Below are positions 10,183 through 18,861 of a stretch of DNA of 64,000 nt, piece after piece; positions within the stretch are counted from its first letter, which is position 1; every line of letters starts with the position of its first letter. The position numbers and the translations under genes were made by a program. The notes below the pieces were generated by a model that saw only the letters and a program-made list of their open reading frames with translations, was not told the origin of the DNA and did no database searches. This stretch comes from CAXBBB01 sp963793245 (lineage in GTDB: Bacteria; Bacteroidota; Rhodothermia; Rhodothermales; BA12), in NCBI GenBank assembly GCA_963793245.1, contig CAWBZG010000002.1, positions 1,240,001 through 1,304,000 of the forward strand. The letters are read 5' to 3'.

Positions 10183-10892
10183 GGGCGCCGAGCGACGGTC
10201 AACCGGGACGCGACGCCGAATTGCGAGGCGCGAGCCGTGTAGACCAAAGTAAAGCCCGCGTCGGTCAGCGATTGGTTGAGATTCGTCGGACGGCTACCGC
10301 CGAGTACGAACGGAGAGAGGCGTCCGGCCCAGGTCCACGCGCGCTCTGTCCACGTACACGGTTCGGCGAGCGTAATCAGCCCAATGACCCCATTCGAGTG
10401 CAACAGCCGATAGGTCTGAGCGACGAAGGCGTGCTGATCGGCCTCGGTCCACGCATCCACGCAAAAGGTCGATACGACGACACTCATCATCGAATCGGGC
10501 TGCTGCTCCATCCAGGTCAATGCATCCGAGCACACCCACCGCGCTGCCAGAAGGAGAGGCGCCCGGCCCAGCATCTCAGCGCTTGCGTCGACGCCGACGT
10601 ACGTGGCGGATGGCACACGCGCCAGAAGGGGCATCGCATTCAGGCCGGTTCCGCAACCTATATCGCATACAGAGATCGGATCTAGGTAATCCGTTATTGC
10701 AATTTGGTCTAATAGCTGAGAACGGATCCGGCTACTCACAAGCGCAGCAAACCCATCGTAGAAGGGTGCTAACGCCCCGAACAACCGGCGTGCGCGCACA
10801 GCAGATGCGGATGAAGACCGAGCGGATGGGAGCACGAAGCGGGAGGGATGCGTATCGTAACAAGATCCGATCTCCAAGCCGACTCTGCTCAT
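10179..10892 (-). CDS. class I SAM-dependent methyltransferase
   Basis: SAM-binding motif I is CDIGCGTGLNA, followed by YVGVDASAEMLGRA (motif II) and a VVSTFCVDAW motif-IV region. The substrate cannot be told; the FGALAPFYDGF start is common in ubiquinone/menaquinone-type methyltransferases. The start is uncertain. The ATG at 10890-10892 shares CATG with the divergent VKOR gene, while a GTG at 10833-10835 would leave 55 nt for promoters and still include the whole domain. It is coupled to the MscS gene by an ATGA overlap. Confidence 0.75.
   Translation of the reverse strand: MSRVGLEIGSCYDTHPSRFVLPSARSSSASAVRARRLFGALAPFYDGFAALVSSRIRSQLLDQIAITDYLDPISVCDIGCGTGLNAMPLLARVPSATYVGVDASAEMLGRAPLLLAARWVCSDALTWMEQQPDSMMSVVVSTFCVDAWTEADQHAFVAQTYRLLHSNGVIGLITLAEPCTWTERAWTWAGRLSPFVLGGSRPTNLNQSLTDAGFTLVYTARASQFGVASRLTVARRP
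10691..10701 (+). repeat. CCGTTATTGCA motif, copy 2
   Basis: Exact 11-mer on the plus strand inside the methyltransferase gene (encoding Ile-Ala-Ile-Thr-Asp on the minus strand). It points rightward. Confidence 0.75.
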
Positions 10893-11457
10893 GGCCTCTC
10901 GTACGGCCCACCGTGCTCCTTCTCGCCGACCTGTCGCTGCACCCACCGATCTGGAGACAGCCTCGGCTTACTCGCCTACGTTGGATCGTTTGATCTATGC
11001 CGTTGCGCTGCTCGGAATTCTCGTGGTGACGCATTTGGCCGTACAATCCGCTGGCGGATTCGCAGACGGTTGCCTGGGCTTCTCGGATGAGATCATCGAA
11101 AGCGGTCCGTCCGGCTGCGCATCGGCGACTAGCAGCGAGTATGCCACCTTCCCCGGAACGTCGATTCCCAACACAATCTTGGGGTTCTGGTTTTACGGTT
11201 TCATCGTCGCGCTCGGCTTGGGCATCGCTGCCGCAAAAGGGCAGTGGCTGGCTCCGCTCAAGCAGGTACGCCTGATTCTCGTCGTCGGCGGAGCGATTTA
11301 CGCGTTGTACCTGATCTACAGACTCGTTTTCAGTCTCGAAACGTTGTGCGGACTCTGCCTCACGTCGCACGCGCTCACGTTCGTTCTCACCGGCTTAGTC
11401 CTCGCCGACATGCGCCGCACTTCATCTTCCACCTCACCTGTCGCTCCTGATGCGTAA
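10891..11457 (+). CDS. vitamin K epoxide reductase (VKOR) family membrane protein
   Basis: A 188-residue integral membrane oxidoreductase expected to reoxidise a DsbA-type partner and pass electrons to quinone. There are four hydrophobic segments. The active site CGLC lies near residues 150-153, and loop cysteines sit in DGCLGFS and SGCASA between helices 1 and 2. The next gene, a DsbA-like thioredoxin, starts inside its last codons (8-nt overlap), which strongly supports a disulfide-forming pair. The ATG overlaps the divergent methyltransferase ATG in CATG. Confidence 0.85.
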   Translation: MASRTAHRAPSRRPVAAPTDLETASAYSPTLDRLIYAVALLGILVVTHLAVQSAGGFADGCLGFSDEIIESGPSGCASATSSEYATFPGTSIPNTILGFWFYGFIVALGLGIAAAKGQWLAPLKQVRLILVVGGAIYALYLIYRLVFSLETLCGLCLTSHALTFVLTGLVLADMRRTSSSTSPVAPDA

Positions 11458-12181
11458 CAAACCGTTTTATCTGGGCCTGCTGTTTCTGGCCCTCGTCCTC
11501 GTCGGCTTCGACGTCGTGCTCTTTGGGGACGACAATGCCTCCTCCTCCGAGACTACCGAAACAGTCGCTTCGGCTACGCTTCCTACGGCAGGTACGTCGC
11601 TAGCGCCAGACCAACCGATGGTCTGTGGCTACTCGACCGAAGCGCCCGAAGTACCCGACTACGCCTCGCTGATTCGCCCGACGGATCCCCAGGTGGGTCC
11701 CAAAGATGCTGCGGTGACGTTCTTGGAGTTCTTCGAACCCAACTGCCCGCACTGTATCAATTTCCACTCGACGGCCAAGCAGGTCAAAGCCGCCTACAGC
11801 GACCGCGTCCACTTTGCGTTCAAGCCGGTCGTGTTCTGGCCCCGCAGCGCGGTCCAGGCCCAAGCGATGTACGCCGCCCACGCCGAAGGCAAGTTCTTCG
11901 AAATGGTCGACGCCCAGTTCGGCATCAGCACGACGGGCCAGGGACTTAGCGAGGATCAGGTCAAGCAGGCCGCTCAGTCCATCGGTATGGATGGCGACGC
12001 GCTGATGCAGCGTATCAGCGGCGGTGTTTACCGTGGCAAGATGATGTCCAACCGCGCCGACCATCAGCAGTTGGGCTGGGGCTACGTCCCGGCCATCTAC
12101 ATCAACGGCAAACTCGTCGACAACAACTCGCGCACACCCGAGTGCATCGGCCAGTTGCTCGAAGCCGAGATGGGGTCGTAA
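11450..12181 (+). CDS. DsbA-like thioredoxin-fold protein (CPHC)
   Basis: A 243-residue membrane-anchored or secreted protein with an N-terminal hydrophobic segment (residues 7-25) and a thioredoxin fold with active site C99-P-H-C102 in FFEPNCPHC. A cis-Pro region, GYVPAIYING, follows. An extra cysteine pair (Cys59 before the fold and one in RTPEC near the end) could form a structural disulfide. It is coupled to the VKOR gene by an 8-nt overlap and is likely its oxidised partner in the periplasm. Confidence 0.85.
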   Translation: MRNKPFYLGLLFLALVLVGFDVVLFGDDNASSSETTETVASATLPTAGTSLAPDQPMVCGYSTEAPEVPDYASLIRPTDPQVGPKDAAVTFLEFFEPNCPHCINFHSTAKQVKAAYSDRVHFAFKPVVFWPRSAVQAQAMYAAHAEGKFFEMVDAQFGISTTGQGLSEDQVKQAAQSIGMDGDALMQRISGGVYRGKMMSNRADHQQLGWGYVPAIYINGKLVDNNSRTPECIGQLLEAEMGS

Positions 12182-12205
12182 ACACGATCTTCGCCCTTCG
12201 CGATG

Positions 12206-12240
12206 CGGCGCGGTTCTGATTCTCGGAGCCGCGCCGTTTT
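12206..12240 (+). terminator. intrinsic terminator after the first dsbA-like gene
   Basis: cggcgcgg (12206-12213) pairs with ccgcgccg (12229-12236), extendable by ttc/gag, followed by TTTT. It separates the VKOR-DsbA pair from the second DsbA-like gene. Confidence 0.7.
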
Positions 12241-12275
12241 AGTTTGGCTCCACCTCTGCACAAGCACCGACCTCC

Positions 12276-12983
12276 ATGCGTACCCCATCTCATCTCATCC
12301 TGTTGGCGTTCGCCCTCCTCAGTTTCGGAGTCGTCTTATCCGCTTGTGAGGCGCCGCCCCAGTCGACCTCATCCGGTGCGGAATCTCCATCCGGCTCGGC
12401 GTCGCAGTTCGACGAATCGGCTGGCGACTGTCCGTATCAAGCGGACGCTCCAGCCGTGCCCAACTACTCGGCGCTGGTTCGGTCGACGGACGCTCAGGTC
12501 GGACCCAGCGATGCTCGCGTGACGGTGATCGAGTTTTTCGAGCCGAACTGTCCGGGCTGCATCGCGCTTCATCCTACGATGGTTGAGGTCAAGCGCCGGT
12601 ACAGCGACCGGGTGCGGTTCGTGTTCAAGCCCTTCGTCAACTGGTCCGTGAGTCAGTATCAAGCGCAAGCGATGTACGCTGCCCACGCCGAGGGCAAGTT
12701 CTTTGAGATGATGGACGCGCAGTTTGCGTCGGGGCAGCCCGAGCAGATGACGCGCGATCAGATCGTCGAGGTGGCTGACCAACTTGGGATGGACGGCGAA
12801 GCGATGGCGCAGCGCATAGACGGTGGCGTCTACCGAGGCAAGATGATGGCGGACCGGGCCGATTTTCTGGGAACGGGAGCGCCCGGCTTTCCCTCGGTTT
12901 ACGTCAACGGCCAACTGGTCGATTCACGCTCGCGCACGGTCGGTTGCCTGTCTCAATTGATCGACGCCGAACTTGATTCGTAG
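12276..12983 (+). CDS. DsbA-like thioredoxin-fold lipoprotein (CPGC)
   Basis: A 235-residue tandem paralogue of the preceding protein. It has a lipoprotein signal (V-L-S-A-C, Cys24), active site C92-P-G-C95 in FFEPNCPGC, the shared segments QAQAMYAAHAEGKFFEM and GGVYRGKMM, and a cis-Pro in GFPSVYVNGQ. An extra Cys pair (Cys52 and a Cys near the end) is conserved with its neighbour. The different active-site dipeptide (PG instead of PH) suggests a different redox potential, possibly an isomerase or a specialised oxidase. It is transcribed separately after the terminator at 12206-12240. Confidence 0.83.
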   Translation: MRTPSHLILLAFALLSFGVVLSACEAPPQSTSSGAESPSGSASQFDESAGDCPYQADAPAVPNYSALVRSTDAQVGPSDARVTVIEFFEPNCPGCIALHPTMVEVKRRYSDRVRFVFKPFVNWSVSQYQAQAMYAAHAEGKFFEMMDAQFASGQPEQMTRDQIVEVADQLGMDGEAMAQRIDGGVYRGKMMADRADFLGTGAPGFPSVYVNGQLVDSRSRTVGCLSQLIDAELDS

Positions 12984-13080
12984 TCCGCGCGTCCCGATCA
13001 GGCATGGCAAAACCGCTACCTCTCCCGCGCGTTTTCCTCCTCACCTCTTTCCATCGATCCATCGACCACCCACCCTCGAC

Positions 13081-15076
13081 ATGAATCAAGACCCCATCGT
13101 CAACCGCGCCATCACCACGATTCGCCTGCTTTCCGTCGACGGCGTGCAGGCCGCAGACAGCGGACACCCCGGTATGCCGATGGGCGCCGCGCCGATGGCG
13201 TACGTGATCTGGAAAAAGCACCTGCGCCATAACCCTGAGAACCCGAACTGGTACGGACGCGACCGCTTCGTCTTGTCGCCGGGGCATGGGTCGATGCTGC
13301 TCTACAGTCTTGCTCCATCTGACAGGCTACGATTTGTCGATGGAAGAACTGAAAAACTTCCGGCAGTGGGGCAGCAAGACGCCCGGACACCCCGAGTATG
13401 GGCACACGCCTGGCGTCGAGACGACGACGGGACCGCTGGGACAGGGCATGGCGAACGGCGTCGGCATGGCGATGGCCGAAGCGCACTTGGCCGCCCGGAT
13501 CAATACCGAGGATTTCAAGCCTGTCGATTTCTACACGTACGGCATCGTATCCGACGGCGACCTGATGGAAGGCATTTCGCACGAGGCGGCGTCGCTGGCG
13601 GGGCACCAGAAGTTGGGCAAGCTGATCTATCTCTACGACAGCAACAAAATCTCCATCGACGGATCGACCGATCTGTCGTTCACGGACGATACGGCGATGC
13701 GGTTTCGCGCCTATGGATGGCAGGTCATCGAAGTCGAAGACGGCAACAATGTGGATGCCATCGACGCGGCGGTTCACCTCGCCAAAAGCGACGGCACGCG
13801 GCCCTCGCTCATCATCTGCAAAACAATCATCGGCTTCGGCAGTCCCAACAAAGCCGGAACCGAAGGCGTCCACGGATCGCCACTGGGTCGTGACGAAATC
13901 AACCTGGTCCGCCGCGCCTACGAATGGGAGCACGAAGAGTCGTTTTTTGTGCCTGACGACGTGCGCGACCACCTGGACGCTCGGGCGCAGGGCAAAAAGC
14001 AAGAAGAGCGCTGGAACGAGGTCGTCCTCAAGCTAGCCGACGCCGTTCCCGATGCTGCCGACCTGCTCCGCCTGGTTCAGGACAACTCGCTCCCGGCCAA
14101 CTGGCACGATGTGCTACCTGTATTCGAGGCGGACGACAAAGGCATGGCGACGCGCGCTGCCTCGGGCAAGGTCCTCAACGCTCTTGCACCTGTGATTCCC
14201 ACGCTGATCGGTGGCTCGGCTGACCTGACACCGTCGAACAAGACCGACGTTAAAGGGCGCGGCGATTTTCAGCCCGAAACGCCCGAAAGCGGCTATTTCC
14301 ATTTCGGAGTTAGAGAACATGGTATGGCGTCGGCGGCGAACGGCATGGCGCTGACGGGCCTGCGCCCGTACGTCGGCACGTTTCTGATCTTTAGCGACTA
14401 CAACCGCCCCGCAATTCGCTTGGCCGGACTGATGCACCAGCCGGTGATCCACGTGTTGACGCACGACTCGATCGGTCTGGGCGAGGACGGTCCGACGCAC
14501 CAGCCCGTCGAGCAGATCATGTCGCTCCGCATGATTCCCAACGTGACGGTTCTGCGCCCTGCCGACGCCAACGAGACAGCCTATGCGTGGCGCATCGCGC
14601 TCGAAAACGACAAGGGACCGACGCTGCTGGCGCTTACGCGTCAGAACGTGCCCACGCTCGACCGGACGGTGTATGGTTCGGCGGAAGGCACGCTGAAGGG
14701 CGCCTACGTCGTCAAAGAAGCCGAGGCGCCGATCCAAGCCATCGTTATGGCGACAGGCAGCGAAGTCGAACTTGCCCTCGAAGCAGCCGAAGCGCTCGAA
14801 GTCGATGGCGTCGGCGTACGCGTGGTGTCGATGCCGTGCTGGGAATTGTTCGAAGAGCAGGACGCGGCCTACAAGGAGTCTGTTTTCCCCAAAGCCGTCA
14901 CCGCGCGCGTGTCGATTGAGGCTGGTGTTACGATGGGGTGGTCGCGCTATGTGGGCGATCGGGGAGTAGCCATCGGTTTGGATCACTTTGGCGCGTCGGC
15001 TCCGTTCGAGAAGTTGTATCAGGAGTTCGGTATCACATCCGAAGCTGCCGCCGCTGCTGTTCGCTCGATGATCTGA
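13081..15076 (+). pseudogene. tkt: transketolase, interrupted by a one-base insertion
   Basis: Transketolase moves two-carbon units between sugar phosphates in the non-oxidative pentose phosphate pathway. The start MNQDPIVNRAITTIRLLSVD and SGHPGMPMGAAPM are intact. At the conserved SPGHGSMLLYSL|LHLTGYDLSMEEL the frame breaks: AGT CTT GCT should read AGT CTG CTC, an extra T at 13310-13311. The rest (the TPP site with DGDLMEG and NKISIDG, the pyrimidine domain with ADLTPSNKTD, and the C-terminal domain) is uninterrupted to 15076. Without the base the protein would be 664 residues, the normal length. No other damage is visible, so sequence error is more likely than true decay. Confidence 0.9.
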
Positions 15077-15095
15077 TCAGCACGGTAGAAAACGG

Positions 15096-15132
15096 AAACG
15101 CCGGATGGAGACGGTCTCCATCCGGCGTTTTT
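15096..15132 (+). terminator. bidirectional intrinsic terminator after tkt
   Basis: A perfect stem with arms cgccggatggaga and tctccatccggcg, loop cgg, is flanked by AAA on the left and TTTTT on the right. It can serve tkt on the plus strand and the convergent PAS-like gene on the minus strand. Confidence 0.85.
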
Positions 15133-15148
15133 CAATTAGGGGTTGCGA

Positions 15149-15541
15149 TCACGACTCGATGCGCATCGGTTCGAGCATGATGCCGATGCGCGCGCCCTCG
15201 TCGCATTCGTCGCACGTAGCCGTCGCTTGGAACCAGAGCCAACGTCCACGGCCTGAGCGCATGCGGAGCAGCCACTCGCAGCGGGTTTTGTCGAAGAGTA
15301 GGAGGCTCGCCACGTCTCGCATGACGCGGTACTGATTGCGGCTGTGTACGTGCGAGAAAAAGTTGGTCTCGATCCGTTGGCCCGGGGGAAACTCCAGCAG
15401 AGCACGCGCATCGGGCGAGAGTGCCGTGAGGTGACCGTTGGAGTCGACGACGAGGTGGGGAGGTCGAAGCTGGAAGCGCTTCCGAAATGGAGCGTCCGAA
15501 AAGGAATTCGGCGTGTCGACGAGCGCTAGGGCGGAGTACAT
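15149..15541 (-). CDS. PAS-like sensor domain protein (small)
   Basis: About 130 residues from MYSALALVDTP. The pattern HLVVDSNGHLTALSPDARALLEF, then FFSHVHSRNQYRVMRDV, then RSGRGRWLWFQATATC resembles a PAS fold (beta strand, helix, helix, three beta strands). No output domain is attached, so it may act by partner binding. Upstream Met codons at 15646 and others would add a low-complexity N-terminus. It converges on tkt across the shared terminator. The ligand is unknown. Confidence 0.55.
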   Translation of the reverse strand: MYSALALVDTPNSFSDAPFRKRFQLRPPHLVVDSNGHLTALSPDARALLEFPPGQRIETNFFSHVHSRNQYRVMRDVASLLLFDKTRCEWLLRMRSGRGRWLWFQATATCDECDEGARIGIMLEPMRIES

Positions 15542-15676
15542 AGGACTGTGGAGATAGACCGATGAGCAAAACAGTGCGGACTCGATTACGCTCCTTGGAA
15601 GTGTTACGGAGTGGTGGAAAGCACGAGCGCGTCCGGGCTGCTGCATTAAGTAAACGCATCGCTCGCCGATTACCTA

Positions 15677-15970
15677 ATGGCATCCCCTCACGCCCTCATT
15701 TCCATGATTGATACCGACTTTCGCGCACCGAGCACGCTCGGATACGTGGAGCCTGACATTCACGAACTGCTTGACCTCGCCCAATCTTACGGCGTCGTAA
15801 TCGGCTGCGAGTTCACCGCGCGCGGCCTCTCGGTTCGGATGCCGCACCGACACTTCGACGTGACGATCGGCGAGGGGCGGATGCTTATCGAAGGCGTGCT
15901 GACCGGCTATCTCCTCGCCCAGACGAACGCTACGGGAGAAATCCCCGTCGACGCGGCGTGGCGCTCCTGA
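15677..15970 (+). CDS. hypothetical protein, 97 residues
   Basis: I do not recognise this protein. It is acidic with a central GVVIGCEFTARGLSVRMPHRHFDVTIG segment that looks like beta strands. It begins 135 nt from the divergent PAS-like gene and ends 3 nt before the convergent TlpA-like gene. A second in-frame Met at codon 10 is also plausible as the start. Its gene-like composition and fit into the gap favour a real gene. Confidence 0.5.
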   Translation: MASPHALISMIDTDFRAPSTLGYVEPDIHELLDLAQSYGVVIGCEFTARGLSVRMPHRHFDVTIGEGRMLIEGVLTGYLLAQTNATGEIPVDAAWRS

Positions 15971-15973
15971 CGG

Positions 15974-16552
15974 CTAGACCGGAGGGAGCATCGTATCAAA
16001 CTCTTCGGCCATCATCTCGGCTGGAAATACGCCGGGGAAACGTCCGATCACTTCGCCGTCTGGGTTGAGCAAAAACGAGGTCGGGAGCGCGAATGCTCCG
16101 CCAAACGCTTCGGCAGCACCATCTCCGCCCAAGGCAATCGGGTAGGGGACACCGTACTCGTCAACAAACGCTTGCACCACCTCTGGACCTTCCAGGTCGA
16201 CAGAGATGCCAACGACCGTCAAGCCGCGCGACTCAAACCGTTTGTGTAGATCAATCAAGTCGGGCATTTCCTCACGGCATGGAGGGCACCACGTAGCCCA
16301 GAAGTTGACGAGCACGTGCTGGCCTCGGTAGGCTTCCAATCGCAGCGAGTCACCACTCAGTGTCGGCAGCGTCAGAGCAGGACGGAGCGCAGCACGAGCG
16401 AGAAGTGTCGAGTCGGCGACCGTGGGTAACGGTTCAGTAGTCGGAGTGTCTCCGCCTCCGTTATTGCAGGAAACTAATCCAAATCCTCCCACAAAGAATG
16501 CAATCGCCAACAGAGTGCGCTTTGCAGGGGCAGGCAAGCTGTAGCCACTCAC
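15974..16552 (-). CDS. TlpA-like thioredoxin lipoprotein
   Basis: A 192-residue thiol-disulfide protein with a lipoprotein signal (G-L-V-S-C, Cys29) and a TlpA/ResA-type fold with WCPPC (Cys89, Cys92). LVNFWATW precedes the site and a cis-Pro region, ALPTSFLLNPDG, follows. This class usually acts as a periplasmic reductant, for example in cytochrome c maturation, but the partner is not shown here. Its start overlaps the YtxJ stop by 4 nt. The TGC AAT AAC GGA codons after the lipobox Cys carry a CCGTTATTGCA motif. Confidence 0.85.
   Translation of the reverse strand: MSGYSLPAPAKRTLLAIAFFVGGFGLVSCNNGGGDTPTTEPLPTVADSTLLARAALRPALTLPTLSGDSLRLEAYRGQHVLVNFWATWCPPCREEMPDLIDLHKRFESRGLTVVGISVDLEGPEVVQAFVDEYGVPYPIALGGDGAAEAFGGAFALPTSFLLNPDGEVIGRFPGVFPAEMMAEEFDTMLPPV
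16458..16468 (+). repeat. CCGTTATTGCA motif, copy 3
   Basis: Exact 11-mer on the plus strand, spanning the lipobox Cys codon and Asn-Asn-Gly of the TlpA-like gene (TGC AAT AAC GG). It points rightward. Confidence 0.75.
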
Positions 16553-16875
16553 GACTTCATCTCGCTCGTTAGGGCGTCGGCGGTGACGCGTCCGTGCGAG
16601 GTATCAAACGTCACCTTGCGGTCCTTGACGACGAGCGCCTGTGGGCTTTCGTGACGCACGCCGAACTCCTCGGCGATCTGGCCCGAGAGTTCTCGCGACT
16701 GCTGGACGGTGAGTTTGTAGATCGGCACCTGATCCGAGAGAGGTTGGATGCTAGCGTGCGCTCCGGCGCTGATCGGGCAGGCGCTGCTGTGCTTGAACAG
16801 AACGACAGTCTCACGTTCGGAGTGATCGAGTGCAACTTCGAGTTCGGACGAAGAGGAGAGCGGAAGGAACGGCAT
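16549..16875 (-). CDS. ytxJ: YtxJ-like bacilliredoxin-family protein
   Basis: A 108-residue single-cysteine thioredoxin-fold protein. The motif VLFKHSSACPISAGA (Cys33) is the signature of YtxJ, the monothiol bacilliredoxin family (DUF2847) linked to removal of bacillithiol from proteins. The C-terminal half, RHESPQALVVKDRKV, holds the cis-Pro region. An upstream Met at 16953 would add unlikely residues; MPFLPLSSS is chosen. It forms an operon with the TlpA-like gene by ATGA overlap. It suggests bacillithiol use, though no bsh gene is seen here. Confidence 0.8.
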   Translation of the reverse strand: MPFLPLSSSSELEVALDHSERETVVLFKHSSACPISAGAHASIQPLSDQVPIYKLTVQQSRELSGQIAEEFGVRHESPQALVVKDRKVTFDTSHGRVTADALTSEMKS

Positions 16876-16964
16876 TCTGATCGGTGTTGGATGGATCGGT
16901 CGAACCGCCGCGCATCGGTCGGGTTCACTAAGACTCTGTTCTCCTCCGCCCATTTCGCCTCTCC

Positions 16965-18797
16965 GTGACCTTTCTGCCCGTCTATTCTTCCTCCGATTCG
17001 TCTTCTCATACCCACCCTACGCCCGACGTTGGAGTCGCTGACGTTCACTGGGATCTGACGCACCTCTACTCCGACGCGACCGCACTTTCGTCCGACATGG
17101 TGTCTGCACTCGACGCGGCGAAGCAGATCGAAGAGCAGTACAAGGGCACAATCGCAACCGCCGACACGGACGCACTCGCTGACCTGCTACGCGCATCGGG
17201 CGACCTTCAAGATCGCGGCGGACGGGCGATGTCGTACGCCTTCCTCAACTGGTCGACGCAGACGACGGACGCGGAAGCGGGTAAACTGCTCCAGGCGACG
17301 CGCGAAGCCTACGCAGAACTGGGGCAGCATCTGACGTTCGTTGAGACCGAGTGGGCGGTTCTCGATCCTGACGTAGCGTCTGCTCATGCGTCGGACCCGA
17401 GGTTGGCGTTTGCGGGGCACTACCTCGACACCGTCGGCAAGCGGCGTGCTCACATCTTGACCGAAGAAGTCGAACGCGTGCTTTCGGAAACCGACGTCAC
17501 GGGCGCGTCGGCGTGGTCGCGGTTCTTCGATCAGACGCTGGCACAGGCGCGGTTCGTGTTCGATGGCGAGCCGATGAGCAAACAGGCTATCCTCGCCAAA
17601 CTCCACGACGGCGATCCTGCTGTTCGCCGAGCCGCTGCCGATGCGGTTACCGAAGGACTTAGAGCCATCGCTCCGACGCTGACCTACGTCTTCAATACGA
17701 TTCTGGCCGACAAAGCTGCGTCGGACAAGCGTCGAGGTTTTTCGCACTGGCTGTCTTCCCGCAACCACGCCAACGAAGCCGACGATGCGACAGTCGATGC
17801 GTTGATTGACGCGGTCACGTCACGCTACGATCTCGCCCAGCGCTATTATGCGCTCAAATCCAGACTCCTGGGCATGGAGGGCGACTTCGCTGACTACGAC
17901 CGCTATGCGCCGCTTGGTCAATCGTCGCGCACCTATACGTGGCAAGAAGCGCGCGAGATCGTCACCCAGGCCTACTCTGGATTCAGCCAGGAAGCAGGCG
18001 AGATCGTGGAACGCTTCTTCGATGAGAAGTGGATCGACGCGCCGATGGTCGACGGCAAGCGCGGCGGCGCATTCTCGAGCGGGACGGTCCCCTCGGCGCA
18101 TCCGTATATCCTGATGAACTACACTGGACGCGCCCGAGACGTGCAGACGTTGGCGCATGAGTTGGGGCACGGCGTCCACCAATTCGTCGCGCGAGAGCAA
18201 GGCATCTACCACGCGTCGACGCCGCTGACGACCGCCGAAACTGCATCGGTCTTCGGCGAGATGCTGACGTTCCAGCGCCTGCTCGCCGATCAGCAAACCG
18301 ACCGCGACCGCCTCGCCCTAATCGTCAGCAAGATCGACGACAGCATGGCGACGGTCTTTCGGCAGATCTCGATGAACCGCTTCGAGAACGCCATCCACAC
18401 CGCTCGGCGCGAGGAGGGTGAACTGAGCAGCGAGCGGTTCGGCGAGCTATGGATGAAGACCCAACGCGCGCTCTACGGCGGCAGCGTCGACCTGTCCGAC
18501 GGCTATTCGGTTTGGTGGAGCTACATCCCGCACTTCCTCCACACACCCGGCTACGTGTATGCCTATGCGTTCGGAGAACTGCTGGTTCAGTCGCTCTATG
18601 CCCGGTTCAAGGAGCAAGGCGAATCGTTCGCTCCGGCGTATCTGGACGTGCTCCGCGCCGGAGGATCCCAGACGCCCGAAGCGCTGATGGACACACTAGG
18701 CGTCGACCTGCGCGATCCGGCGTTCTGGCACCAGGGACTGGGCGAGATCGAAGCGCTGATCGAGCAAGCCGAGGCGCTAGCGGAATCAATCGGGTGA
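16965..18797 (+). CDS. pepF: oligoendopeptidase F (M3 family)
   Basis: A 610-residue zinc metallopeptidase that degrades short peptides in the cytoplasm. The zinc site is HELGH at residues 398-402 in TLAHELGHGVHQF, with the downstream Glu in TAETASVFGEM and the substrate histidine/tyrosine region GYVYAYAFGELL. The start is GTG at 16965-16967, giving an N-terminus that reaches the conserved WDLTHLYSD. The gene stands alone and ends at the hairpin at 18819. Confidence 0.93.
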   Translation: MTFLPVYSSSDSSSHTHPTPDVGVADVHWDLTHLYSDATALSSDMVSALDAAKQIEEQYKGTIATADTDALADLLRASGDLQDRGGRAMSYAFLNWSTQTTDAEAGKLLQATREAYAELGQHLTFVETEWAVLDPDVASAHASDPRLAFAGHYLDTVGKRRAHILTEEVERVLSETDVTGASAWSRFFDQTLAQARFVFDGEPMSKQAILAKLHDGDPAVRRAAADAVTEGLRAIAPTLTYVFNTILADKAASDKRRGFSHWLSSRNHANEADDATVDALIDAVTSRYDLAQRYYALKSRLLGMEGDFADYDRYAPLGQSSRTYTWQEAREIVTQAYSGFSQEAGEIVERFFDEKWIDAPMVDGKRGGAFSSGTVPSAHPYILMNYTGRARDVQTLAHELGHGVHQFVAREQGIYHASTPLTTAETASVFGEMLTFQRLLADQQTDRDRLALIVSKIDDSMATVFRQISMNRFENAIHTARREEGELSSERFGELWMKTQRALYGGSVDLSDGYSVWWSYIPHFLHTPGYVYAYAFGELLVQSLYARFKEQGESFAPAYLDVLRAGGSQTPEALMDTLGVDLRDPAFWHQGLGEIEALIEQAEALAESIG

Positions 18798-18818
18798 CGC
18801 GGCGCCCATCAACGTCCG

Positions 18819-18851
18819 AAAGCTGACAGCTCTCACAGAGCTGTCAGCTTT
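18819..18851 (+). terminator. bidirectional hairpin between convergent genes
   Basis: Perfect 15-bp arms, aaagctgacagctct and agagctgtcagcttt, with loop cac, between the ends of pepF and the minus-strand DUF819 gene. The U-runs are only three long on each side, but the position is right for a shared terminator. Confidence 0.7.
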
Positions 18852-18861
18852 GCGCTTCCGC

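Noticed and set aside
12973..13080. Longer N-terminus of transketolase in the same frame from 12973
   Set aside because: The extra residues overlap the end of the DsbA-like gene and are unlike any transketolase; MNQDPIVNRA is the normal start.
13300..13320. Programmed frameshifting in tkt (and in the other five frameshifted sites)
   Set aside because: No shared slippery sequence or stimulatory structure was visible, and five unrelated junctions of one-base insertions plus one deletion look like sequence errors.
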